64,000 nt of DNA from Heracleum sosnowskyi (lineage: Eukaryota > Streptophyta > Magnoliopsida > Apiales > Apiaceae): contig CM061245.1 of the NCBI GenBank assembly GCA_030848705.1, forward strand, positions 73,705,564 through 73,769,563, read 5' to 3'. Positions 33,569 through 46,100 of this stretch are shown piece after piece. The notes beneath the pieces were generated by a model. That model searched no databases and had not been told where the DNA came from. It saw only the letters and a program-made list of their open reading frames with translations. Each line of letters opens with the position of its first letter. The first letter of the stretch is position 1. Made by a program: the position numbers and the translations under genes.

Positions 33569-36500
33569 TTGCAGGGCAAGAAAAATGAGCAAGTCACTTG
33601 GATCATTGACAGTGGCTGCTCTAGACACATGACTGGTGATAAAGCCCTACTATCACAATTTGTAGAGAAAGCTGGCCCAATCATAACCTTTGGAGACAAC
33701 AGCAAAGGTTACACAGTGGGATATGGCTGTTTGGAAATTGGAAATGTTGTCATAAATGATATTGCTCTTGTTGATGGATTGAAGCACAACCTACTCAGTG
33801 TCAGCCAATTCAGTGACAGGGGATTCAAGGTTGATTTTGACATGATGGTGTGCAATATCTATCACAAGAAGGATGGAAGCCTCTCTCTAAAAGGGGTAAG
33901 AAAAGGAAGCTTGTTTGTTGCTGACCTAAGCTCAACAAGGAAGGACAAGATTTACTGTTTCTACAGTAAAGCTACTGTTGGTGACAGTATGCTTTGGCAC
34001 AAGAAGCTTTCTCACCTCAACTTCAAAACAATGAACATGCTGATGAAGAAAGAATTGGTTAGAGGACTACCTCAACAGGAATTCTGTCAAGAAGGACTGT
34101 GTGGGGACTGTCAAATGGGAAAATTGAAAAGAGCTGTGCATAAGTCAAAGCAAACCAACACCAACACAGAACCACTCAAACTAATTCACATGGATCTCTT
34201 TGGACCAGTAAATGTCCCATCCTTAGCCAAAAAGAGATATGCATTAGTTATGGTGGATGACTACTCTAGGTATACTTGGGTGAAATACCTAGAATCAAAA
34301 GATGAAGCAGCTCAAGTCATCATTGATCACTTAAGAGTTCTTGACAGAACTCCAAATGCTAAAGTCCAATTGCTAAGAAGTGACAATGGTACTGAGTTCA
34401 GAAATGCCACACTTGGAAATTTCTATAAAGATGAAGGAATTGTACAACAGTTTTCTGCTGCAAGGACTCCACAGCAGAATGGTGTTGTAGAAAGGAAGAA
34501 TAGGACTCTCATTAAAGCTGCCAGAACCATGCTTTATGATGCAAAGTTACCTATATACTTCTGGGCAGAAGCTATCAACACAGCTTGCTACACTCAGAAC
34601 AGAACCTTGATCAACAAGACTCATGGGAACACTCCTTACTATCTGCTCAATGGAAAGAAACCTACTGTCAAGTACTTTCATGTGTTTGGAAGCAAATGTT
34701 TCATGATGAAAGATAACCATGAAAAGAAAGGGAAATTTGACACCAAAGCTTATGAAGGAATTTTCATGGGGTATGCTTTAGAAAGGACTGCCTACAGAGT
34801 CTATCTTCTGGAACATAGAGTCATAGATGAAAGTGTGAATGTCACATTTGATGAAACCAAGTTTCCTGGACTGCATGAGGAAGGTCAAATGCAGATTCTT
34901 AGGTTTGAGAATCAAGGCTACCTGGAAGAAGAAGAATTTGTTGATGAAGAACCTTCATTTACTCAAACTGTGGAAACTGAAAAAGATGCTGTCATTGAAA
35001 GTAATACAAATCAAACTCCAGCTCAGTCACAGACTATTTCAGGAAATACTCAAAATGATGGTGACTCTGGAGATATTGAAGAAAATGGTGAGGATAATTG
35101 TCCTGGTAAAGAATCAGTCCCTCTAACTGAGGCTACTGCCTCAGAACAAACAAGAAGCTTGCCCAGAACTACAAGGTGGAACAAGGATCACACAAATGAC
35201 TTAATTATTGGAGATCCTTCTTCTGGGGTGAGAACCAGGAACAATGTTTCTGCTGACAGCATGTTTTCCTGTTTTCTATCTCAAGTGGAGCCTAAAGAAA
35301 TTGATGAAGCATTGTTGGATTCTGACTGGGTGATTGCTATGCAAGAGGAACTCAACCAGTTTGAAAGAAACAATGTGTGGAAACTGGTTCCAAGACCAAA
35401 TGGAAAGTCAGTTATTGAGACAAAGTGGGTCTTCAGAAAGAAACTGGATGAAAATGGAAATGTGACAAGAAACAAGGCGAGACTAGTAGCTAAAGGTTAC
35501 TGTCAACAGGAAGGGATAGATTATGATGAGACGTTTGCACCTGTTGCCAGACTTGAAGCTATCAGGATTTTCTTAGCCTTTGCTGCACACTGCAATTTCA
35601 AGGTGTTCTAAATGGATGTCAAAAGTGCTTTTCTAAATGGAGAGTTGGAGGAAGAAGTGTATGTTGAACAGCCACCTGGCTTTGAAGATGTTGAGATGTA
35701 TGATTTTGTGTACAAGCTGTTCAAGGCACTTTATGGGTTGAAACAAGCTCCTAGAGCATGGTATGATACCCTCTCAGCCTCTCTATTGGAAAATCAATTT
35801 GCAAGAGGTGTAGTAGATAAGACTCTATTCTACAAACATCATGGCAAAGACATCATTCTGGTTCAAATCTATGTTGATGACATCATCTTTGGTTCATCAA
35901 ATGAGAAGCTATGTGAAAAGTTTTCATCTCTTATGAGAAACAAATATGAGATGAGCATGATGGGAGAACTATCATTCTTCCTTGGCTTACAAGTTCTTCA
36001 AAAGATTGATGGAATCTTCATTTGTCAATCAAAATATATCAAGGAGCTTCTCAAGAAGTTCAACCTAGAAGATTCATCACCTACCAAAACTCCCATCTCT
36101 ACTTCTACTAGTCTGGATCTAGACTCCAAAGGGAAGAAAGTGGACTCCAGTGTTTACAGAGGCATGGTTGGATCACTTCTTTATCTAACTGCTAGCAGAC
36201 CTGATATAATGTTTGCTACATGTCTCTGTGCAAGGTTTCAGGATGATCCAAAGGAGTCACACTTAATTGCTATCAAAAGAATTTTTAGATATCTTAAAGG
36301 CACTCCAAATTTAGGCCTCTGGTATCCTAAAATTACTGGATTTGAGTTAGTGGGGTATTCTGATTCAGATTATGCTGGATGTAGAATTGACAGAAAAAGC
36401 ACTACAGGAAGCTGTCAATTTCTTGGTGGAAGATTGGTGTCATGGTTTAGCAAGAAGCAACATTCAGTCTCTACTTCTACAGCAGAAGCTGAATACATTG

Positions 36501-36817
36501 CTGCTGGAAGTTGCTGTGCACAAATTCTATGGATGAAGAATCAACTGGTGGATTATGGTCTAGTGTTGAGTAACATTCCTATCTTCTGTGATAACACCAG
36601 TGCCACAGCCATCTCAGACAATCCTGTTCAACACTCTAGAACAAAGCACATTGATATTAGACATCATTTCATTAGAGAGCATGTTGAAAGAGGAACTGTG
36701 AAGTTGATCTATGTCCCTACAGAAAAGCAACTTGCAGACATCTTCACTAAACCACTGGATGAAGCAACCTTTAACAAGTTGGTAAGTGAACTGGGAATGT
36801 TAAATCTGGTATGTTAA
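33569..36817 (+). pseudogene. Element E pol, nearly intact, one nonsense codon
   Basis: A complete Copia polyprotein. The protease has Asp-Ser-Gly-Cys-Ser. The pre-integrase region has WHKKLSHLN. The integrase has its D,D,E residues in HMDLFGP, SDNGTEF and PQQNGVVERKN. Reverse transcriptase carries YVDD near 35870, and RNase H the Ala-Glu-Ala-Glu-Tyr segment. The only break seen is TAA at 35609-35611, directly before MDVKSAFLNG; B has Gln there, so this is a likely CAA-to-TAA change. The coding region starts right after a T-rich tract ending in GCAG that follows the gag stop. Confidence 0.93.
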
Positions 36818-37224
36818 ATTACTAGTTTTTTTTCATTCCAAATTTTTTTTTGAAGCTTGTGACAGTAACCTCAACAAGTTGTTGTCATGAGAAAGTTACT
36901 GTCAACCTGAATCTCTATCTGTTTGAGACAGCACGCTCATTTTGACTTTTCTTAAATTGATTCTTGTGCTAGTCTCTTACTTGAAAGTTGATTTTTGAGT
37001 GACACTAACTTAAATGGTTGTTAAGTTTGAAATTGGTCAAGGGTTTTTCTTAATTGGTCAGTTTTGCTTTGATTGCTGTATTAGTGGTAGACATCACTTA
37101 ATTGCAATCTATGGTAGTTGTATGGGTATTCCAAATTGTTGACCGTTTACATTCCCTCTTAACCTAGTATGCCTATAAAATGAATCTTAGGCCATATTAG
37201 TGAATCATTTAGAAAAAGGGTAAA

Positions 37225-37587
37225 ATGGAAAACAAAGTAGGGATTGAGTACAGGCCTAAGCCTTGTGATAGTGAACCCTACAATGAAGAGGTAGAAGCAA
37301 TGTTTGACATGCTCTGGGATGCTCTTGATGAGGAAGAGGAAAAAGCACTTGCAGCCAAGGCCGCAGAGGAGGCCAAGGTGCAAGAAGAGGAAAAGGAATT
37401 TCAAACTCTCCCCAAGGAAGAAGGAACCACAGAAGAGAAAGTTAGGGAAGAAGTCCTAGAATTAGTTAATCTCACCAATTGTAGTATTTTCCCTTTCTTC
37501 ATTTCATTAAAATCAATAAAATTTCTCTTTCTGCAGTATCTATTTGATTCCTATGTGTGTTGTTTAATTGCTTATCTGGTCGAATAA
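37225..37587 (+). CDS. Short acidic ORF between pol and the accessory frame of E
   Basis: 120 codons from an ATG in good context. The first about 80 residues are strongly acidic with a Glu/Ala/Lys-rich helical stretch; the last about 35 are hydrophobic. No homologue stands out at the same position in B (7000-7500) or D, and I do not recognise the family. It could be a decayed piece of another reading frame or chance coding. Confidence 0.3.
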   Translation: MENKVGIEYRPKPCDSEPYNEEVEAMFDMLWDALDEEEEKALAAKAAEEAKVQEEEKEFQTLPKEEGTTEEKVREEVLELVNLTNCSIFPFFISLKSIKFLFLQYLFDSYVCCLIAYLVE

Positions 37588-37684
37588 TGTTTTGGATGAA
37601 TGATGAATCAGTAATAAATATTGCATTTGTTTAACTGGTGTCTCTTCAGTTAAGTTTTCATTCATAACGGTTTCTATACTAAGT

Positions 37685-38069
37685 CTTGACAGTGTTGTTT
37701 TCCCCGCAAGGGTTGCTGTCATCAAGAAAAGTAGCTGTCACAGCTTTCTGACAGTAGGCTTCTCGACTGCAATAAACAACCTTCTGTCATGACTTGTAAA
37801 AGATACTGTCATATGAGAACTTAACGATGACAGTAAGTTTTGCGCGGAATGTTTCTATCACGCAAAACATGATGTCATCACACCAAAGTTACTGACACGG
37901 TTGTTGTAAGCGCACAGGTTACTGTCAAAGTAATGGACCATTAAAATTGGACACACTTCCTCCACAAGGAGAGAGAAATCAGCCAGTAACCCACGTGACT
38001 GTTAATTGGGTAAAGACACGATTTCACTTTTCCACTTTGTCAGTTAAACGCTTGAACTTCCCTATAAAT
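37685..38069 (+). promoter_or_regulatory. Putative internal promoter of the E accessory frame
   Basis: About nine CTGTCA/TGACAG motifs lie within 250 bp at 37685-37935. They are 240-490 bp upstream of the accessory ATG (38175) in otherwise non-coding sequence. A TATAAAT box at 38063-38069 is about 110 bp upstream of the ATG, followed by a CT-rich leader. The same layout with different motifs occurs in B and D. Confidence 0.55.
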
Positions 38070-38174
38070 TCATCAAACATACAGCTGTTCTCAAAAGCAA
38101 ACACAACACTCTTTTTTCTCTTCTCTCCAAGAATTTCGTCTTCTACTCTCTCTCTTCTCTCTCACAAAACAAAG

Positions 38175-39864
38175 ATGGCCTCCAAACAATCAATTTCGCA
38201 AACCAACTTTGCTGGCATCTACTCACCAAGTGGTGCTGGTGAGGGATTCAAAGGGCTTGTTTACTTCATGAATAAGTCCTATCTTGGGTATGCAATTACC
38301 TCTACTCCTGTTCTTAACCTAGACAGGATTGAAAGTTTTTGGGCGACAGCTACTGCTCACGAAGATGGTGACATCTCCTCCATTCAATTCAAAATCAAGG
38401 AGCATAGCTACTCTCTCAACGCTCAGGGCATCAATGCAGCTCTAGGAATTGTGTTGGAACAAGGAAAGTCTTACTCCGAGCTTGCTAGTGATGAAACCCT
38501 GAAGAAGCACTTCTTGAAAATTGGATATTCTGGACCAATTCCTGAAGAGGGAACAACAAAATGGTACCCTTCTGGTGAAATGGATAGGAAATATCTCCGC
38601 AAGGAGTGGAGCATGGTGTTTGATGCTATGGTGAAAGTTTTCTCTACCAAGACCACAGGCTGGAATGGTATTCCCACCTACATCAAGAAGCTAACTCATT
38701 CTCTTGTTCATGGGTACAAAGTGGATGTTGGAAAGCTGCTCATGGCACACTTCAAGGCTTCCATAGGTAAGAAGGTAAACATCTATCCTCGCTTTCTAAT
38801 GTTGTGCATCAATTCTTTATGTGACTTTGATGAGAATGCCCCTCGTTTGGAAGTGTGCCCAGTACTGAAAAGAAACACTCACACAACTCTCAAGTCACAA
38901 AATTTAAATGCACATTTTCCACTTTGTTTCCCTAAGCACATGGTTGATCAAGTGTCTGACCTTGATTTTCCATTACCTCCTGGTTTTGATACCTTCACTA
39001 TTGAGAATGAGACCGAATTAGACCCAAATTCAGTCAACCCACATTCTACCCCATACACTCAGCCTAGGTTCTCTAGACTTCCCAAAGTACAGAGACAAGC
39101 CTTACAAGAAACTAGAAAAAGACCCCTAGAAACTGGTGTTGGTGGTAGTGCTGAGAGTCAAGAGGGAGTTCCTACACCTGGTGCAGCAAATAAGAAAGGA
39201 GTCAACCAGAACCCACAGTGGTTCCTCCTGAGCCTAAGAAGAAGAGATCTAAGAGGACCAAAACCATTGTCAGCCACCCTACAGTCTCCCAAAAGACTGT
39301 AGAGGAAAATAGGGAAATAAAATCCTCTCTAGATGTGCCCTCTCAACATGGACCATCTATTGAAATTGGCCTGTCTCCCAAGGCATCCTGTAAAGAGTCT
39401 GCACAACCTCATGTTCCAACTCATGAGGAGCCTCCACTTGCAGAAATACACATGGAGTCAGGACACTGTGAGGATCTCAGTTCCCCTATTGATGCTTCTC
39501 AAGTCACATCTGAGAAGCAGCCACTATTCACTTCTCCACTTTCACCTTCTTCCTTCCCTACACATTCATTTGTTTCTTCTCCACAATCTAGAGAGGGGGA
39601 CAGTCCCAACCCTTCAGGTTTTGATCATCCATCTCCAATCATGGACGAGCCCCCATCAAGTGGTCGACAAGAACCCATTTCTCAAAGTGAGATGGACACC
39701 ACTCCTTCAAACACTGAGAAAGAGCAAAGTACAATTCTGCTAGAAAATGAAACAACCAGTACTTTGTTCAATCTCCAAGGAGCATCTTACCTTAGGGAAG
39801 ATGCTGTCACAGCCCAAGTTGCTGTCAAGGACACTGTGGATGTTGCTGTCATGGGTGACCCTGC
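38175..39864 (+). pseudogene. Element E accessory frame, N-terminal part
   Basis: Starts at the ATG in ...aaagATGGCC after the CT-rich leader. Upstream in-frame sequence from 37947 is likely untranslated. The first about 240 residues match the fold pattern of the B and D domain (an IxxFW segment, a REWSMVFDAMVKVFS-like segment, a YPRF motif), with lower identity. A Pro/Ser/Thr-rich region follows. A frameshift near 39205-39225 moves the frame. The end of this part is rich in Val/Ala residues coded by CTGTCA motifs. It is cut at 39864 by element G. Confidence 0.75.
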
Positions 39865-42800
39865 TGTGACGCCCTCCAAACCCGGGGTACAGATTTGAGG
39901 AGTCACCCGACCAACGGAACACTATTTAACACATGCATAATATATAAAACACAAATACCCCTTAACCAAGATCGCATCCAGATTATGGCAATGAACACAA
40001 GCTACTACAATCTTTTATTAATACAATACCAGTTTTACCAGAGTTATTACATCACAACTTAGGTTCAAATCTAGACATCTAATCTAGAAAAGCAAAACAA
40101 ACAACTACCCTGCCAGTGACAATGACTCGAGGGGCTCTCCTAGCTGCTGGTGAACTATCGGTCACGCTATGCCGACTCATACTCTCGCTTCACTGGAATA
40201 GGGTTAGAAAACAACAAGCAAGAGTGAGCCAAATTGCTCAGCAAACATTATATGTATCATTTCTATCACAGTTGTAAGGATATGAATTTATGAAATCAGA
40301 ATCAACAATATTTAGCTAACACATGCTATGTATCAATAACAATTGAAGAAAAGAATTAGAATTTGGCTTATACATTTTATTCAAATCAAAGGTTGTGCTG
40401 CTGGCCAGCCACGCATCAACCCCGAACTAGCTCACGGCATAGTCCTCTACTGGATCCTAGGCCAATCTGGGCCTTAAGTTATTCCGACCATAAATATGGC
40501 CCGACCAATTACTGGTCCATTTTAAAAACATGCCAAATCTATCATAGGGTATAAACAATAACATGCTCAATAAGATAAACTCAATGTATAATAATTCCAA
40601 AAGAGCTTCAACTGCTCAGTATCAAATAAAGATCGAGAAATAATCATGGAATAATTTCAACGGTACAGTGTACTTATTCAATAAGGAAATCAATATTGGT
40701 AATCGATAATCAATGACCGTAATCAATAGTCAACGATGGAAGTCAGATGATCAATGGTTGTCAATAATAATCAAAGGGTGATAATAAATAATAAATGGTG
40801 GTAAACAATAATCAAGTGAATTGGAAATAAGGGTTTCCAATGTAGATCAAATCAAAGAATCAAGAATCTCTAAGGAAATGGAATCAATTGTCCAAATGCG
40901 GTTAAAAGATTGATAATTTGAATTGTTCTGGGGATAACAGTATTCAAGTATTCAAGACAGTAATAATTTTTATCACAAGTAAAGGCACAGATACTTGCCT
41001 GGTCTAAGCTGCTGTTGGATCGACTCTGCTCACTCTACCTTTCCCTTTCCCTTGCTCCGGGAACTCGATTCTATAATTAAACAACTCATCACAATAAGTC
41101 TAACTATTCTCGTTCTACTCTCGACACTTATTCAATCAATAATCACATTAAAACAAGTAACCGGTTACGTATCGGACGCCCAATATGATTTACGATATTT
41201 AAAACTCAGATATTTGCCCTCGTACGGGCATATACAGACTATAAAACACAACACACAATTAATATGAACCATGTAGCACTTATAAACATTTTTAAAACAT
41301 CATACAAAACTTATTTGAATTTTAAATAAGTCACGATTAATTTTTAAATCAAAACTCGGATTTTTAAATCCAATATAAACATTTAAATGCAAATAAATCA
41401 ATTAATAAAATTAATTGACATTCTTTAAATACTCAAACTATTTTTAAATAAATAAATAGGCTTGAAAATAATTAAACTGAATTTTTAATTAATTAAATCT
41501 AATTAATAATTAATTTTTAAGAATTAATTGATTAAAAGAAATAACCAATTAATTAATAAATTAATTATTAATTCAAAATAATTAAAATAATTAAGTTTAA
41601 TCAATTTTAGGATTTAAAATAATAAATATAATATTCCAGAATTTTTCTGATATTAAAATATATTTTTAAAATAAAAATATGAATTTTTAAAGTTTTTAAA
41701 CTATTTTCGAATTAAATTTAAAAATAAAATCCAAAAATAGTTTTCAGAAATTGAATTAGGGTTTTAGAAGATTAAAACCGGGTCAGAAAACGGGTAAACG
41801 GGTCGGGAAGAACGAATTCGGGTTGCCAAGAACAACCCACCGGATTCTGGGTTTTCCAGAATCCGGCCGGTGTCCGGCGACCGGAATTCTACAATTCCGT
41901 CCAAACACAAACAAACTTAGAGGGCTTTTGCTCGCCTTCTCAAAACAAACACAACCAACACACAATTACATCTGTCCCATGCCGGAATCGAGCCCAGAAT
42001 CCGGTCAAAGAAACCGTCGGGGAAGACTCCGGCCGGAAACCCGATCTCTCTCATTTCTACATGAAACTCTACGATTAATATCACAAAATGAAGCTTATAA
42101 CTCACACAATCAAAGCCCCATATCAAAACTTATGTCAGATCAACAACAAGAACGAACGAAGTAAAAGAAAAATTCGGGTCAAAACCCGAAAATCAAACCC
42201 ATCAAAATTGAACTCAAACATGAAATTAAATCATGGATTCTTGCTATTTAGAACCCTAGGAACATGTTAGAAGCAACCAATTGAACGGAGAATCAACAGA
42301 TTGAAAATCCCCAAATCGACCAAGAACCCTAATTTTAATTCGAATATTGAAAAATCCATATAAAATCGAAAACTTACCAGATGATGATGAGGTTGGAAGA
42401 TTCTGAAACTAGAGATCAAGAGCTTTGATTTGAGTACAAGAACTTCAGATTTGGATTTCAATAACACCTTGAACGAATGGATTAATCTTCAAGAACACGA
42501 AGAACACGGTTCGGGAATTTTTAATTTTTGGATAATTAACTGCAGATTTCTATGAGTTTCAAGGTACGGTTCGTCTTTTTATATTTTAGGAAAAATAATA
42601 CCCCAAACAATATTTTAGGATCGATATTGATCCATTGGATCGTTTAAAAACCCTAATTAGGTTAAAACACGTTTTACGAGGAATAATCAGTTAAAAAGGT
42701 TGATGATCATCCAATTTGATATATATATCATTATATAACTAATGCTCAAGAATACTGGGGCTATAACAAATGTAATATTGATATAAAACGATATATCCGT

Positions 42801-43162
42801 CCCCTTAAGCAATTAGGGTTCGGAAGAATTTTTCCCTTTTTGAACAAAATGAATTATTCTTGCAGAATCAAATAGGTAGGAATGAAATGATACGAATATC
42901 TCTCCCGATAATGATTCGAATGCGAAAGACGAAGAAATAATAATTAATGTACGAAATTCCAACAGGGCCCTTGAACTATCAAAACGGGGCTTAGATTTGA
43001 AAAAAATTCCAAATGACGAAATATTTGAAAGGGCCTTCCGACTCACCAATTAGCACATAATCACACGATAATTATTATTTAATAATATTCCAATACTCCA
43101 CAACAAATATTTTTATATTAAATATATCATTTATTTAAATAATAAAATTCACGGATATTACA
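39865..43162 (-). mobile_element. Element G: 3.3-kb LTR-like element (solo LTR or non-coding retroelement)
   Basis: The plus-strand ends are TGTGACGCCC...GGATATTACA, so it begins TG and ends CA on both strands. A 5-bp duplication cctgc flanks it (39860-39864 and 43163-43167). The insert plus duplication is 3303 bp, so removing it restores the E frame. On the minus strand it starts TGTAATATCC and has a TATA-like box near 42577-42587. About 200 bp later comes a consensus-like splice donor GGTAAGTTT (plus 42371-42378). Near its end is an AATAAA signal (about 40015). No coding frame above about 130 codons looks real. AT-rich sequence fills 41280-41760. It could be a solo LTR of a large-LTR Gypsy element. 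Confidence 0.75.
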
Positions 43163-43167
43163 CCTGC

Positions 43168-46100
43168 TGTCACGGACTCAGCTGCTGTCAAGACCAAACC
43201 TGTTGTCCATGTTGCAGTGGAACCTACTGTCAATATTCCTACTGACAGCAACATTCCTGGAAAAGCTCTTGTCACCTCTATCCAGCCTGACTTTGATGCT
43301 GTATCTATTGAGGATGTCTCTGATGATGATGTGCCACTATCTCAGTTCTTAAAGGTACATTCTCAACCATCTATTTCTTTGCATGACAGTACTGCTCATA
43401 CATATGCATCTAGGATGAGTGAGGGTGTGCAAAAGAAAAGAGAGATAAAAGAAAAGAGAGGTGAGCATAAAAATGAGAGGCAGCCAAATGAGCTGACAAA
43501 AGGTGAGGGACTTGAGCATGTCCAGAGTGAACTTGAGGGAACCCCACATATCCAGGCATTAGGCCATGAGAGTTCTTCTGTGAGGAGTGATGAGATCACT
43601 TAGAAAAACACTGAGAGTGTGAGAACCCCCACAGCCTCCAAGCCCCAGTCTTTTCCTTCACCTCCAAGAAGGTTAAGATCAGGTGGCTCCTCTACATCCT
43701 TCAGGTTGAAAGCTCTAGAGAACATATGCCTATCCATGGAATCCAAACTTGACAGCCTGTCTACCATGGTGGCCTCTGGATTCTCCACAATTCAGGAAGC
43801 TATTCAGGTTCTTACTGCTAGTCTTGATGCTGCCAACTTACCTAAGGGGGAGAAAAGGGCAAGATCAGAAAGATCAGAATCACCAAGGGCAGGATCAGGA
43901 AGGGAAAGATCTGTATCAGGAAGAGTCTCCAAGCAGGATGTTGCTCAGGGGGAGCCTGTCTCAAAGAAGACTTCAAGGAGTGAGGGGGAGTCTGCAGCTA
44001 AAGGAAGATCACAGTCTGCAAAGAAGAAAAGGGGATCTAAAGAAGGATCAGGAAGTCAGGGGGAGCAAATGCAAGAAGCTGGAAATCTCTTTGAGTTTGA
44101 GATGGTTGGAGAAAAAGTTCTAATGTCCAAAGAAACACTGGAAATAATGCAAAGGGATGTTCCTTTCAAGAACCCAATCTTACCTCCTGTAACAATTAGA
44201 GAGCCAACTCCAATTCCAAAGGAGAGTGCTCTTGAAAGGAATGGAGAGAAAAAGGAGGAGCAAAATAAGTTGGGCAAAGGGAAAAACAAGATGCCTGAAT
44301 ACACCTTGTCAGGAAACACCTGGAGTGAAGGAACAGAGTTTAGTCAAGAAGATGCAAATGCCATAATGGTGAACTACAGGGAAAGTACTTTGAAGAATCA
44401 TGATGAGGACTTCTACAAGATAGTTGAGGGAGCTATGAAGGAACCAAGCAGAAGGCTGAGTAACTGCTCAACTTTACTTAAGGAGAAAATCATCAGTGTA
44501 TGCGTAAAAATCAATGAAGAAAGGAGGTGGGCTATTGATGTGTACTTAAACACTAGAATATCCATGTTCATTACTATGCAGCTGCTGCAGAGCCTTCCTG
44601 CAAGGGTGCTAACAGTAATGAAGAACAAAATCACAGCAAACCACACTGTCTTCAATGAGGTTCTTCATCTGCAAATGATGAACTTAATTGCTGAGAAACT
44701 CCCATAAGTCTACACCAATCCATTTTGTATCTACTATGAAACTACCACTAAAAGTGGTAGCAGGAGATGTGCATACATGAGTCTAGGAGGCACTTCAACA
44801 ATGGAGTCAAGGTCTATCTTGAAGGTGTTAAACATGATTCTCAACTCTAAAGCCAACAAGGAAAGAGTTCTTGCTGTCAAAGCAATCTATGATCTGCTGG
44901 TAAAAAGGGACAAGGAACTGAGTTCTACTATGAAAAAGATGATCTCTAAAGCTAACTCCAACAGAGCTGAACAAGGAGAAAGCTGCTCCTATGATGTTCC
45001 CTTTGATGATGATGATGACTTGGATGGTAATGGAGGAACTGGAGAAGCTGGGATTGCTAGTGGAAGCACCTCTAGGAATGTTGGTTCCAAATCCCAAGAG
45101 GAAAGTAAAGAAGAAGCTCCTGTGCAAGAAAAGAAAGATGCTAGAGCTACAGAAGAAGAGGAGTCTGAGATTTTTGAAGCTTTGGAGGCAAGTATTTTAA
45201 GATGTGCCACAGATAGCATAAATGCTGAAAAAGATACTGTCAAGAAAGATGTTGTCATGGAAGGCACTGTCAAGAAAGACACTGTCACTGAAGATACTGT
45301 CAACAAAGATGTTGTCAAGGATGAAATCAAATCTACTGTCAAACCCAAGAGGACAAAACTCTTGGCAAGGGCTTGGTTGTCTAGACAGGAACCTGAACCT
45401 GAGGAGACTTCAACAGTAAAGAAAGGCAAACACAAGTACTCAGGAAAAGAGAAAGCCACTGGACTTGGCAGAAAACTGAGAAAGCCCATTCAGTCAAAAC
45501 TCTACAGCTCTTTGGATCTGTTGGAAAAGAAGTCTATGGAAATCAAGAGTGTTGAGGTGAAGTTGGACAACAACAAAGAAGCATCTGAATACACTCTTTG
45601 GCTTGACTCATCCCAGTCTGTGAAAGTTGAAAAGGACTTCACCATGAAGGTAACCTCACATGATGTATCAGCAACTCTCTCATTCACAAGGAGGACAGAA
45701 GCAAGGAGGATTGATTATTTTTACCTGGTACGAATGGTCGATATAATGCAAGGCTATGGAAATGTCCCTGAGCAAGTCATGAACCACATTCTAGCCTACA
45801 AAGCTGAAAGGGATATGGAATTCTATCAGAAGTTTGGAGAATGGTCACGCTATGATGATTCTGACATTGCTCACTTGCTGGAGTATTCTGATGAAGAGTT
45901 AGTTGATTATGGTGATGAAGCTCCTGAAGAAGAAGTGCAAACCCAACCAAGTCAGGAAGGTTCCTCAAACCCTGTAGGAAAGGATGCCACTGAGGACATG
46001 GAAGCTCCACTACTGAATAAATGCAAAGAAGCCAACAGAGTGGAGAGTGAAGCACCCAATTACCAACCTTGTGTAGTAGAAGGTCCACTAAGGATCAAGT

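Noticed and set aside
37685..37935. CRISPR-like or satellite array
   Set aside because: Units are short, irregularly spaced and in both orientations, in plant DNA; they fit dispersed binding-site-like motifs instead.
37947..38174. Upstream extension of the E accessory frame
   Set aside because: The region contains the TATA box and CT-rich leader, and B and D begin at an ATG equivalent to 38175.
39860..43169. 7-bp duplication cctgctg around element G
   Set aside because: Placing the left end at TGTGACGCCC gives TG...CA termini with a standard 5-bp duplication cctgc; the extra match is shared terminal sequence.
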